Origin: Xenopus tropicalis
Lineage: Eukaryota > Chordata > Amphibia > Anura > Pipidae
Length of the DNA: 64,000 nt
Direction of reading: 5' to 3'
NCBI RefSeq assembly: GCF_000004195.4
Contig: NC_030681.2
Location: 21,592,482 to 21,656,481, forward strand
Translations under genes and position numbers: made by a program
The notes under the pieces: model-generated
Seen by the model: the letters and a program-made list of their open reading frames with translations, nothing else
Database searches by the model: none
Told to the model about the DNA's origin: nothing
Shown here: positions 53,701 through 56,635 of the stretch, one piece after another
Position numbering within the stretch: the first letter of the stretch is position 1
How the letters are laid out: every line of letters starts with the position of its first letter

Positions 53701-56635
53701 GAAAGTGGCCGCTGCTAAAAATAAAAATGAAAAAGTTTTGCATTAACTCATTACTGTCAAAAAATCTATCCCTGCCTTAGAAATCAGTTTCCGAATCTCT
53801 AACAACTCGACCTGTGGATTTCTGATACACATATCATTAATTGCATGAGTTTTTTTCTGTTTTTCTTTCTTCAGCCCCAACACTGAGTGATTCCAGTCAC
53901 CTAGTGCCTAAATAAGCCAATGTTTATGCCCCCTGTGTTGGCTGATGATCTGTCAGCTCCCTGTCAACTTAATGGGGAACTGTCCCAAAAAATGAAAAGG
54001 CTTATGATGTAGAATAGTGTTAGTATTATCTATAAGCTGTAGACAATTCAAAGTAATCCATTCAGATTTTCACCCATGAAGATTCACTCATCCCCCAGTG
54101 CTACCTGTAAAGCCAAGATCCTAAAGCTGTTTGTCTGCAACAAAATGTCATAGAGTCTGACAAACTGCTCATCATTGCCACCTAGAGTATGAGCCTGGAT
54201 AGTGCTGCAGATGTAGAATTTACATTCAAAAAGTTTATAGGAATAAGCAGTACAGTCTGTAGGTTAAAAAGACACATACCAACAAAAGTACTCAGACACT
54301 ATTCCCCATTTTTACCCACTGTGTACATTGGTGCAGGAAAAGCCCACCCCACTTGTTACTAAAGTTTAGAGCTGCATGTAAACTCAGCCAGTGCTGCCTT
54401 TACTGGGGATTGCCAACTTTTCTTTGGGTCTTTACTGAATGTTTATATAAAGGGAAGGGGTGGGTCTAAAAGTGGGTGGCATTATCACATTGTGGGGGCG
54501 GAGCAGTGACTTTGTGGGGGCAAGGCTGGGCAGAGCCAGCACAAATTGTGTGAGTAGCTTGGATTTGGGGGGAGGGTGAAGCAAGGGGGATTGAGTTTAC
54601 GTTTGGAGGCTGGCTGGGGACCAAATAAGTAGTAGCAGGTAGCAGTAGAAGTATAGGCCGGGGCCAGTTTTACAAATTTGCAGGCAATGTAGTGCATTCA
54701 TCTGGAGCCCACTACACCACTACAGTAGGATGGTTTGGGCAGCATGGTGGCTCAGTGGGTCGCACCTCTGTCCTGTAGCACTGGGGTCCTTTGTTCTATT
54801 CCAGCTCGGACACTCTTTGCAAGGAATGTGCATGTTCTTCCCATGTTTGCATGTGTTTACTTTGTGTACTCTGGTTTCTTCCCTCACGCCAAAAACCTAC
54901 AGACAGGCGAACTGGATCCTTGATCCTACAGTGTCTGAATATGGTAGACTGTAAGCTCCACCAGGGCAGAGACTGATTTAAATGGTGTTTAATTTCTCTC
55001 TAATGCATTGGTGCTATATGAATAACAGAAAAATGGGCAGGCAATATGTTGAATTACCCATGCTACAACATAAAGAAGAATGTCCAAAATTACTGCTGCT
55101 ATTTCAACAAGTAAAAGTATACTATTTTTTATACTGGTGATAGTCCGTAAACTGATGTCACCAGTAAAGGCACACAATTCATTATATCAGTTTCAGAAAA
55201 CAGCATCAAGTGCCTAGTGCCTGTAATGGTTTCTCAATGCCCCCATGTGATTCTGTATGCTTTAAATGTGTAAGATATGCTGAATATCGGGAAATGTAAT
55301 ACAGTGTGGCCACTCAGATAGGGCATGATGTGCATAACACTAAACCATGTGTCCAATACACCAGCATTGCCATTCTCTTACTCTTGTTACCATTCATTCT
55401 CTCTCTCCCTATCTGCCTTTTATACCTAAGGTGATTAAACACTTGCTATGCACCCACCTCAGTTTATTTGCATAGTTCCAACTGTCCTCTTTCTTCTCCA
55501 CCTAACACTTAACAGATATAATAATCTCGCTAAATGAGTTAACAATTTACATGTTCTTGTACATCCCTTCTCCATTCTTTATTTGTGTGATACTAATCTA
55601 ATGCTGAGCTTTCTTATGAATATACCTCCCTAACTGCTCAGGTAGTCTTCACTTTTTTCCTCTGCAAAATGTTGGGGGTTCACCTGTAATCATATCATAT
55701 ATTATTTAGCGAATCAACTTATTGACTTTAGTATTATCTCAGAATCCATTGTTCCTTTCCTTCTCTCTAACCCTAAGGGTGAAGACACACGGAGCTACTT
55801 ACGGTAGGTAGCAGCTACTTGTCACGGCTACTAAACCCCAGAAAATCCCCTCCCATAGACAGTACTGAGAATTGCCTCTGCTAAAACACATGTAGAGACA
55901 ATTATCAGTAAATGATCAGCATTGTCTATTTTAGTAGCTGTGACAAGTAGCTGCTACTAGTAGCTCTGTGTGTCGGCACCCTAAGAGAGGACATTTGTTC
56001 CTAGATATCCTCATCCACATCACCTAAATACTTGCTTTTGGCAAATGGTTTATTAAATGTCTATCATTCCACTGCAGAGAACACACCTCTCTAAGACTTT
56101 TTTATGAACCAGGAAACCCTTTATTCTAATGGTATTGTTAGTTGTTATATAAAATATATTATGGATTTTGTTAGATTTGATAAATAATATTTAATTGTTT
56201 ATACTGGCACTGCTTTGCCCCATTTAGAATTGCTCTGCTGTGTAGGTAAACATTCAAAACACATCAAATACTATGTCATTATTGAATATACTTACTGTGC
56301 CAGTGTGAGCTTTTAAAATAACCTATTACCAGAAATTGTTAAGTCAAACAGAATGCTTTCAGTTTTCTGAATAAAAACATTTTGAACCAATATTCGAAAA
56401 ATCAAATTCTGCAGGTAAGTGGGGACATACTATGTCTTCTTTTTATCTTATACTTGGGTATACATTAGAGTTACATTTGACATTAAGCGCCCATTTCATT
56501 CTATTTTGTTTCCCAAAGCTGCATTTATTTTGTATAATAAAAATGTAGACACGTAATACATACATTTTCTCAAGGTCTTGAAATCCTGCGAATGCCCCGT
56601 TCGGTATAATTGTGATTTTTGTAAGCATAAATCTC
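10551..56635 (-). CDS. fshr: Follicle-stimulating hormone receptor, exons 2-10 (5' partial, exon 1 missing)
   Basis: Joined coding segments on the minus strand are 56635-56564, 41142-41068, 37940-37866, 35075-35004, 31853-31776, 26075-26007, 22327-22253, 18863-18678 and 11778-10551. The product is a leucine-rich-repeat, class A G-protein-coupled receptor of the plasma membrane that binds FSH on ovarian granulosa and testicular Sertoli cells and signals mainly through Gs and cAMP (family knowledge). All eight introns are GT-AG and phase 2, and exon sizes match the family exon for exon. FSHR is preferred over LHCGR and TSHR because the terminal exon matches FSHR throughout, ends in the FSHR-type tail LVPLNH before the stop, and is exon 10 rather than exon 11. 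The joined frame has about 642 codons, close to human FSHR without its roughly 50-residue first exon. Signal peptide, N-terminal cysteine cluster and promoter are not in the window. No frameshift or in-frame stop was seen, so the gene looks functional. Confidence 0.97.
11779..12700. other. fshr intron 9, no bounded feature
   Basis: This is AT-rich intronic sequence directly upstream of the terminal exon. Beyond the splice acceptor and its pyrimidine tract I see no gene or delimited repeat. Confidence 0.6.
12700..13074. mobile_element. MITE of the ATTTATCAA / TTGATAAATCTGCCCC family
   Basis: The right end is GCTGATAAATCTGCCCCC. The interior has CATGTAGAAGTCAATGG and ACTGGAAGATCTTTG, shared with 37292-37670 and, in reverse orientation, 60089-60600. 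The left boundary is approximate. Confidence 0.6.
13130..13707. mobile_element. Two adjacent copies of the TAGTGATGAGCGAA MITE family
   Basis: The first copy (about 13130-13366) ends TTAGCTTATCCCTA. The second (13379-about 13707) begins TAGTTATGAGCGAATCTGTC and ends GGACAGATTCGGTCATGAC. Both contain the family's GCCCATTTTGACG or TTTTTTTGA.GTGCGTC tracts. Clear target duplications are not visible. Confidence 0.65.
13836..14980. mobile_element. 1.1-kb DNA element with ACCGTATATACTCGAG ends
   Basis: The terminal inverted repeats ACCGTATATACTCGAG and CTCGAGTATATACGGT bound a 1145-bp element (extendable to TTA...TAA). Behind each end, GTATAAGCCGA motifs repeat. The interior 13940-14300 is unusually GC- and CpG-rich with splice-like GTAGGAATTAAG, and 14700-14720 has AATAAAATTGTG, a poly(A)-signal-like motif. 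No transposase frame remains, so it may be an internally deleted derivative keeping promoter and 3' end. A shorter relative is at 28151-28680. Confidence 0.85.
15814..16125. mobile_element. TAGTGATGAGCGAA-family MITE with 8-bp target duplication
   Basis: The ends are TAGTGATGAGCGAATCTG and AATTTGCTCATCACTA, flanked by the perfect duplication ATCAAGAC (15806-15813 and 16126-16133). An 8-bp duplication places this family with hAT-type elements. It is non-coding. Confidence 0.93.
16446..16700. mobile_element. Eroded MITE with GGCTGATTTATCAA end
   Basis: The left end GGGCTGATTTATCAATTTTC belongs to the same ATTTATCAA family as 12700 and 17852. From about 16600 a fragment with GCGAATCCA motifs of the TAGTGATGAG family follows. 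The right ends are not clear. Confidence 0.45.
17852..18140. mobile_element. ATTTATCAA-family MITE
   Basis: The ends are GGGGGCATATTTATCAATAT and TTTTTGATAAATCTTCCTCT. A second fragment starting GGGGGCAGATTTATCAAG follows directly at about 18138. The interior is A/T-rich and non-coding. Confidence 0.65.
18314..18560. mobile_element. TTAAAGG-ended MITE (T2/piggyBac-like)
   Basis: The left end TTAAAGGAAAAGGAAAG faces a right end ACCTTTCTTTCCCCTTTA, an imperfect inverted pair. The element sits in fshr intron 9 about 120 bp downstream (in gene direction) of exon 9. Confidence 0.55.
18678..18863 (-). CDS. fshr: fshr exon 9 (last leucine-rich repeats and start of hinge)
   Basis: This is a 186-bp exon, the family's standard size. 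It lies between the acceptor GGTTCAG and the donor GTAAGT. It encodes [20 protein letters not shown], then the repeat-cap segment, and ends with [14 protein letters not shown], the strongly conserved double-cysteine hinge motif that pairs with cysteines of exon 10 in known receptor structures. The first base completes a Leu codon begun in exon 8, and the last two bases (AT) begin the Ile codon completed by exon 10. Confidence 0.97.
18967..19274. mobile_element. TAGTGATGAGCGAA-family MITE
   Basis: It begins TAGTGATGAGCGAATCTGTC and ends GAATCCATGCCATCGCTA. Flanks GAAATATC (18959-18966) and AAAATATC (19275-19282) match at 7 of 8 bases, an aged target duplication. It lies about 100 bp upstream of fshr exon 9. 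Confidence 0.85.
19367..20297. repeat. Tandem duplication of a ~355-bp segment, first copy interrupted by a MITE
   Basis: Copy A (19367-19407 plus 19640-19969) and copy B (19970-20297) share CTGAAGCTGGGTGGAATT, GGCTA.CAGTAGATGG, GGAGATGCTAAGC.TTATTC, GGGGTTATTTACTT and CCATGG.CTG.CTGCA. The offset is about 358 bp once the MITE at 19408-19639 is removed. No coding frame is evident. Confidence 0.85.
19408..19639. mobile_element. TAGTGATGAG-family MITE inside the tandem duplication
   Basis: The ends TAGTCATGATTATTTCG and CGCCCATCACTA are flanked by the perfect duplication GTGGCTAC (19400-19407 and 19640-19647). It is absent from the second copy of the duplicated segment, giving a clean empty site (GAGGCTAAC) for comparison. 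Confidence 0.92.
20305..21783 (+). mobile_element. CR1-type LINE, 5'-truncated, with intact 3' terminus
   Basis: The frame 20302-20694 encodes [20 protein letters not shown], then [14 protein letters not shown] and [20 protein letters not shown], the CR1 polymerase C-terminal region. The frame shifts near 20683 and then gives [20 protein letters not shown]. About 57 bp present in the copy at 1-400 (CTGTACAAGTAC...) are missing near 20790. The 3' UTR is a minisatellite (20972-21695). The element ends GGGTTGAACTTGATGGAC...CAACCC and three TATGTAAC-like repeats, the usual CR1 hairpin-plus-short-repeat terminus. Confidence 0.92.
20972..21695 (+). repeat. 34-bp minisatellite in the CR1 3' UTR
   Basis: About 21 copies of a 34-bp unit (GATAGGTCAGTATGGGTCTG followed by TATGTGAGTGTATA). 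Single-base variants alternate (TATGGG/TGTGGG, GTGTATA/GTGGATA), and one unit lacks GATA (near 21105). The array lies between the end of the polymerase remnant and the CR1 terminal hairpin. Confidence 0.95.
22253..22327 (-). CDS. fshr: fshr exon 8 (one leucine-rich repeat)
   Basis: This is a 75-bp exon with acceptor TTTATCAG and donor GTAAGT. It encodes [20 protein letters not shown] followed by GPTVL, aligning with the LRR that precedes exon 9 in FSHR. The position equivalent to the Asn of the human NLS glycosylation motif is Ile here (ILS), so that sequon is absent. Confidence 0.95.
22972..23509. mobile_element. TTAA-flanked MITE (T2/piggyBac-like), complete
   Basis: The ends TTAAAGGACATGTAAACCC and GGGTTTACATGTCCTTTAA form a 19-bp perfect inverted repeat, with TTAA at each outer edge, over 538 bp. 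The interior has no transposase. A truncated right half of the same family is at 39960-40079. Confidence 0.9.
24127..24702. mobile_element. Degenerate DNA transposon with ATATTGCAAAAGTATGTGG end
   Basis: The left end ATTATATTGCAAAAGTATGT and right end CCCACATACTTATGGCCATT are imperfect inverted repeats of a type common in fish and frog genomes. A ~117-bp interior segment (GGAACATTGTTGGTTGGATT... CAGTTTGTCAGATTGGGTCT) is tandemly duplicated at about 24270 and 24390. Confidence 0.7.
25160..25342. repeat. Imperfect palindrome, ~90-bp arms
   Basis: The left arm (AATATAGAGTAGGTGATACC, TTTTATTGGCTA, GATTATAAAACA, GGGACTACTTAGG) is mirrored in the right arm up to about 25342, centred near 25250. 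The transcript of either strand could fold into a long hairpin. It resembles a frog repeat family with a short central loop, and is followed by GGCTAACACAGTACAACACT. Confidence 0.8.
25532..25800. mobile_element. GC-rich inverted-repeat element in fshr intron 7
   Basis: The ends GACAAAAGTGGACAAGGAGA and TCTCCTTTTCCACTTTTGGC are inverted repeats that continue inward through ATAATCAGGGTCG.CTGGG. The interior is G/C-rich. The CAGGGTC..CTGGG core is shared with the hAT-type element at 39459-39715. The frames inside are antisense artefacts of high GC. Confidence 0.75.
26007..26075 (-). CDS. fshr: fshr exon 7 (one leucine-rich repeat)
   Basis: This is a 69-bp exon between acceptor TTTTTCAG and donor GTAAGT. 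It encodes [20 protein letters not shown] and NEL. The NGT glycosylation sequon is retained. The residue after the VIL of exon 6 is Arg, where the human protein has Trp. Confidence 0.96.
26398..27180 (+). mobile_element. ACAGGTATRGG-family MITE with internal 113-bp tandem repeat
   Basis: The ends TACAGGTATGGGATCCC and GGGTCCTATACCTGTA are inverted repeats, followed inward by CTATCCAGAAAGC and GCATTCTGGATAAC. Between them are about four and a half copies of a ~113-bp unit (TTCTCTGTAATAATAAAACA ... GCCCTATTGGGTTTATTTAA). It lies in fshr intron 6, just upstream of exon 7 in gene direction. Confidence 0.88.
28151..28680. mobile_element. Short relative of the ACCGTATATACTCGAG element
   Basis: The ends ACCGTATATACTCGAG and GGCTTATACTAAGTATATAC and internal GTATAAGCCGA motifs match the 13836 element. 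At 530 bp its interior is different and not GC-rich. It is followed 17 bp later by another MITE. Confidence 0.8.
28698..29054. mobile_element. TAGTGATGAGCGAA-family MITE with perfect target duplication
   Basis: The ends TAGTGATGAGCGAATCTGTC and AATTTGCTCATCACTA are flanked by ATAATAAT (28690-28697 and 29055-29062). The interior has four near-repeats of GGCTATTTTTTTGTCACCTG type. Confidence 0.92.
29063..31775. other. fshr intron 6, no bounded feature
   Basis: This is intronic AT-rich DNA. No exon-like segment, RNA gene or repeat with clear ends was found on either strand. Frames of up to 85 codons occur but lack splice context or recognisable protein similarity. Confidence 0.55.
31776..31853 (-). 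CDS. fshr: fshr exon 6 (one leucine-rich repeat)
   Basis: This is a 78-bp exon between acceptor CCGATTAG and donor GTGAGT. It encodes [20 protein letters not shown] and IDNVI(L). The stretch is nearly unchanged from mammalian FSHR (IQDNINI, IERNSF, GLS), and its 78-bp length is the family size for this repeat. Confidence 0.97.
32041..32384. mobile_element. MITE with TAAAGCTGACCATACACG ends
   Basis: The inverted ends are TAAAGCTGACCATACACG and CGTGTATGGCCAGCTTA. TAA/TTA at the borders would fit a 3-bp TWA target. The interior is CpG-rich with internal symmetric motifs (GGCTGAATCGTCTGATAT, GATATCGGTCGTCTCATCGA). It has no credible protein; the 116-codon frame spans the element edges. Confidence 0.75.
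32436..33543. mobile_element. MITE with GGGCCTGATTCACTAAAG ends, containing a nested MITE
   Basis: The ends GGGCCTGATTCACTAAAG and CTTTAGTGAATCAGGCCC are an 18-bp perfect inverted repeat over 1.1 kb. The interior is rich in GCGATAA and CGCGTGCGATAA motifs and in TTATATGC..CTA repeats (33195-33340). A TAGTGATGAG-family copy is nested at 32896-33192. The start of another copy is at 63963. Confidence 0.9.
32896..33192. mobile_element. Nested TAGTGATGAG-family MITE
   Basis: It starts AAGTGATGAAATGTTTCGCC and ends ACACATTTGCTCATCCCTA. The flanks TTGGCTGC and GTGGCTAC agree at 6 of 8 bases. It carries the family's GCCAGGCATGGATTCGCAGC segment. Confidence 0.75.
34312..34448. mobile_element. Short MITE, AAGGGGGTTATGTAATAAAAG ends
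   Basis: AGGGGGTTATGTAATAAAAG and CTTTTATTATATAACCCCCT are inverted ends of a ~137-bp element bordered by TAA and TTA. A related internal segment (GACCAGTAAAT.C.ACCTGTTGATTGG) recurs near 53105-53135. Confidence 0.65.
34595..34901 (+). mobile_element. hAT-type MITE (CAGTGATCCCCAACC family)
   Basis: This is a 307-bp element from CAGGGATCCCCAACC to GGTTGGGGATCACTG, flanked by GTTTAGAC (34587-34594) and GTTTAGAG (34902-34909), 7 of 8 matching. It sits about 100 bp downstream of fshr exon 5 in gene direction. Confidence 0.92.
35004..35075 (-). CDS. fshr: fshr exon 5 (one leucine-rich repeat)
   Basis: This is a 72-bp exon between acceptor ATTCTTTAG and donor GTATGT, with codons shared with both neighbours. 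It encodes [20 protein letters not shown] and MVL. The match to FSHR is clear in ISNTGI, KI.SLQ and VLL. The middle (HFIPVVS) is the most diverged part of the ectodomain seen here. Confidence 0.94.
35692..36880 (-). pseudogene. 5'-truncated L1/Tx1-type LINE ORF2 remnant
   Basis: On the minus strand, 36808-36245 and 36231-35815 are two frames of the C-terminal part of a non-LTR retrotransposon ORF2, separated by a frameshift near 36285. The second contains [18 protein letters not shown], the Cys-Cys-His-Cys motif typical of L1/Tx1 ORF2 C-termini. After the stop there is a short 3' UTR, AATAAA (35713-35718) and an A tail (T run at 35692-35701 on plus). It is antiparallel-free: same strand as fshr, within intron 4. 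It is a dead copy. Confidence 0.85.
37292..37670. mobile_element. ATTTATCAA-related MITE in fshr intron 4, adjacent to exon 4
   Basis: It contains GATCATGTAGAAGTCAATGG and CAACTGGAAGATCTTTC, the core shared with 12700-13074 and, inverted, with 60440-60530. The ends (GGGGCACAGTCATTAAAG on the left) are eroded and the boundaries approximate. Confidence 0.55.
37866..37940 (-). CDS. fshr: fshr exon 4 (one leucine-rich repeat)
   Basis: This is a 75-bp exon between acceptor TTTCTCCAG and donor GTAAGA. It encodes [20 protein letters not shown] and KLKY. This matches the highly conserved FSHR repeat RIEKANNLLYI..EAFQNLP. The phase-2 ends fit exon 3 (Ile) and exon 5 (Leu). Confidence 0.97.
38449..38648. 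mobile_element. 200-bp palindromic MITE, ATGGGGCAGATTTATTAAAA ends
   Basis: The left arm GGGGCAGATTTATTAAAATG ... GAGCTTAATACATA and right arm TATGTATTAAGCTCTAAACT ... TTGATAAATATGCCCC are mirror images, leaving a small unpaired middle. It abuts a fragment of the ACAGGTATRGG family (38640-38873). Confidence 0.85.
38640..38873 (-). mobile_element. ACAGGTATRGG-family fragment
   Basis: It reads GTCTACTAAAAATC, ACCCAATAGGATAGTTCTGC, then TTTCTGGATAACGGATCCCA and TACCTGTA, the reverse-oriented terminal portion of the family at 26398. Confidence 0.75.
38929..39243. mobile_element. TAGTGATGAGCGAA-family MITE
   Basis: The ends TAGTGATGAGCGAATTTT and GATTCGCTCATCACTA are flanked by ATCATGCA and ACCATGCA (7 of 8). 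Confidence 0.9.
39351..39902 (-). mobile_element. hAT-type MITE (CAGTGATCCCCAACC family) with a nested second hAT
   Basis: It begins CAGTGATCCCCAACCAGTAG and ends AACGTTGGGGACACCTG, in the orientation opposite to the copies at 9756 and 34595. The flanks ATAAAGAG and ACATAGAG match at 6 of 8. Its length is 552 bp, of which 257 bp plus one 8-bp duplication is the nested element at 39459. Confidence 0.88.
39459..39715. mobile_element. Nested GC-rich hAT-type element, perfect 8-bp duplication
   Basis: The ends CAGGGTCAGACTGGG and CCCAGTCAGACCCTG are perfect inverted repeats flanked by CTTGGAGG (39451-39458 and 39716-39723). The interior is strongly GC-rich (GGGCCCACCGGG type). Relatives are at 25532-25800 and 52245-53001. 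Confidence 0.94.
39960..40079. mobile_element. Right half of the 22972-type TTAA MITE
   Basis: GGTGCTGG..AACGAAGGAGATATATGCAATACAAATGG style sequence and TTTATATACATGGTAGGAAA followed by TTTACATGTTCTTTTAAG match 23395-23509. The left half is absent. Confidence 0.75.
40080..41067. other. fshr intron 3, no gene recognised
   Basis: It is moderately GC-rich at 40200-40600. A 136-codon plus-strand frame (40198-40608) has no recognisable domain, signal or splice context, and overlaps an open antisense frame; I treat it as non-coding. TTTATTGCAG near 40263 is the only transcript-end-like motif on minus. Confidence 0.45.
41068..41142 (-). CDS. fshr: fshr exon 3 (one leucine-rich repeat)
   Basis: This is a 75-bp exon between acceptor TCCCACAG and donor GTAAGT. 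It encodes [20 protein letters not shown] and QLHE. It matches FSHR repeat [19 protein letters not shown]. The following intron toward exon 2 (41143-56563) is the largest contained in the window, 15.4 kb. Confidence 0.97.
41785..42145. mobile_element. Eroded TAGTGATGAG-family MITE
   Basis: The right end GGGCCAGATTTACTCATCAC followed by TAGTAAATTCC and internal AGGTACGGATTTGCGAC... match the family. The left end is not clear. An ATTTATCAA-family end lies just beyond (TTTTGATAAATCGTCCCCCT near 42340). Confidence 0.55.
42941..43710 (+). mobile_element. ACAGGTATRGG-family MITE with internal 113-bp tandem repeat
   Basis: The ends TACAGGTATGGGATCCG and GGGTCCTATACCTGTA face each other, with TTATCCGGAAATCC and GCATTCTGGATAAT inside. 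About four and a half copies of the same 113-bp unit as at 26398 fill the centre. Confidence 0.9.
43711..47036. other. fshr intron 2, long stretch without a bounded feature
   Basis: It contains a 16-base G run at about 44240-44256 and otherwise ordinary AT-rich DNA. Frames up to 112 codons (46463-46801) show no family resemblance and lack splice support. No RNA gene was seen. Confidence 0.55.
47045..47282. mobile_element. TAGTGATGAGCGAA-family MITE, perfect target duplication
   Basis: The ends TAGTGATGAGCGAATCTGTC and AATTCGCTCATCACTA are flanked by TTGGCTGC (47037-47044 and 47283-47290). Confidence 0.93.
48337..48938. mobile_element. MITE with TTAAGGGGCCCATTTACTTA ends
   Basis: AAGGGGCCCATTTACTTA and TTAGTAAATCAGCCCCTT are inverted ends of a 0.6-kb element packed with TTTTTCGTA and TACGAAAAA motifs. 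It holds CATTGAGTCCTATGGGAGGC in the middle, the equivalent of the TAGAAGTCAATGG core in other ATTTATCAA-like MITEs. Confidence 0.85.
49584..49786 (-). mobile_element. Truncated hAT-type MITE (CAGTGATCCCCAACC family)
   Basis: It starts CAGTGATCCCCAACCAGTGG and follows the family to about ATTGGGCTACTAATTAACCA, where a repeat of the ACAGGTATRGG family replaces the other end. Confidence 0.85.
49787..50357 (-). repeat. 113-bp tandem repeat block of the ACAGGTATRGG family, termini missing
   Basis: About five reverse-oriented copies (GGTACTGTTTTATTATTACA ... TTAACCATTAAATAAACCCA) with spacing 113-114 bp. The block starts at AGTCTACTAAAAAATCAATG and stops at TATTACAGGGAAAAAGG. Neither TACAGGTA end is present, so this is the internal satellite without its parent element's ends. 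Confidence 0.88.
50484..50584. repeat. Near-perfect palindrome, 48-bp arms
   Basis: The left arm TTAAAAATCTGAGTTGTCAA...GCCTGCCCCGTCTCTATG pairs with the right arm CATAGAGGCGGGGCAGGC...TTGACAGCTCAGATTTTTAA with about four mismatches, and the loop is a few bases around CCTGCGG. It would extrude or fold as a stable hairpin in either strand. It is probably a tiny foldback element. Confidence 0.92.
50665..50938 (+). mobile_element. Short ACAGGTATRGG-family MITE without array
   Basis: It has both ends (TACAGGTATAGGATCCC and GGGTCCTATACCTGTA) but only one partial internal unit, 274 bp in total. It represents the unexpanded form of the elements at 26398 and 42941. A further eroded reverse copy runs to about 51186 (TCCAGATAACAGATCCCATA). 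Confidence 0.9.
52245..53001. mobile_element. hAT-like element with TTGGACTGACCCAC end
   Basis: The left GGTTGGACTGACCCACCAGG and right CTTATGGGCCAGTCCGACAC, with CCAGTGGGTCC and GGGCCCACTAGG behind them, are imperfect inverted ends related to the 39459 element. No target duplication is clear. The interior is non-coding. Confidence 0.65.
53002..54729. other. fshr intron 2, no bounded feature
   Basis: Small MITE-like fragments are visible (53030-53135, with GACCAGTAAATGCGACAAG; CTGTCCCTTTAAA near 53240). The rest is AT-rich single-copy-looking DNA without exon candidates. Confidence 0.5.
54730..55035 (+). mobile_element. tRNA-derived SINE
   Basis: The 5' part has a pol III A-box-like TGGCTCAGTGG (54748-54758) and, 34 bp later, a degraded B box TGTTCTATTCC (54792-54802). 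The tRNA-unrelated body follows (CATGTTCTTCCCATGTTTGC, GTAAGCTCCACCAGGGCAG) and it ends GGTGCTATATGAATAAC. It is a remnant, not a functional tRNA: the B box is mutated and no cloverleaf closes. Another copy is at 63510-63738 on the other strand. Confidence 0.85.
55036..55770. other. fshr intron 2, no bounded feature
   Basis: AT-rich DNA; no exon, RNA gene or repeat with clear ends was recognised. Confidence 0.5.
55774..55983. mobile_element. MITE with TAAGGGTGAAGACACACGGA ends
   Basis: TAAGGGTGAAGACACACGGA and the mirrored TCTGTGTGTCGGCACCCTAA bound about 210 bp, with GAGCTACT and AGTAGCTC just inside. TAA at both borders would fit a 3-bp target duplication, as in PIF/Harbinger-like MITEs. 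It lies about 580 bp downstream of fshr exon 2 in gene direction. Confidence 0.82.
56564..56635 (-). CDS. fshr: fshr exon 2 (first complete leucine-rich repeat)
   Basis: This is a 72-bp exon between acceptor TTATTTGCAG and donor GTATGT. It encodes [20 protein letters not shown] and LEK, matching the FSHR segment LRFVLTKL..I..GAF.GF.DLEK. The first base completes a Leu codon whose first two bases must come from exon 1, upstream at coordinates above 56635. Confidence 0.96.

Noticed and set aside
54748..54802. tRNA gene
   Set aside because: A- and B-box-like motifs are present but the B box is mutated and the flanking sequence is the body of a SINE; no acceptor stem closes.
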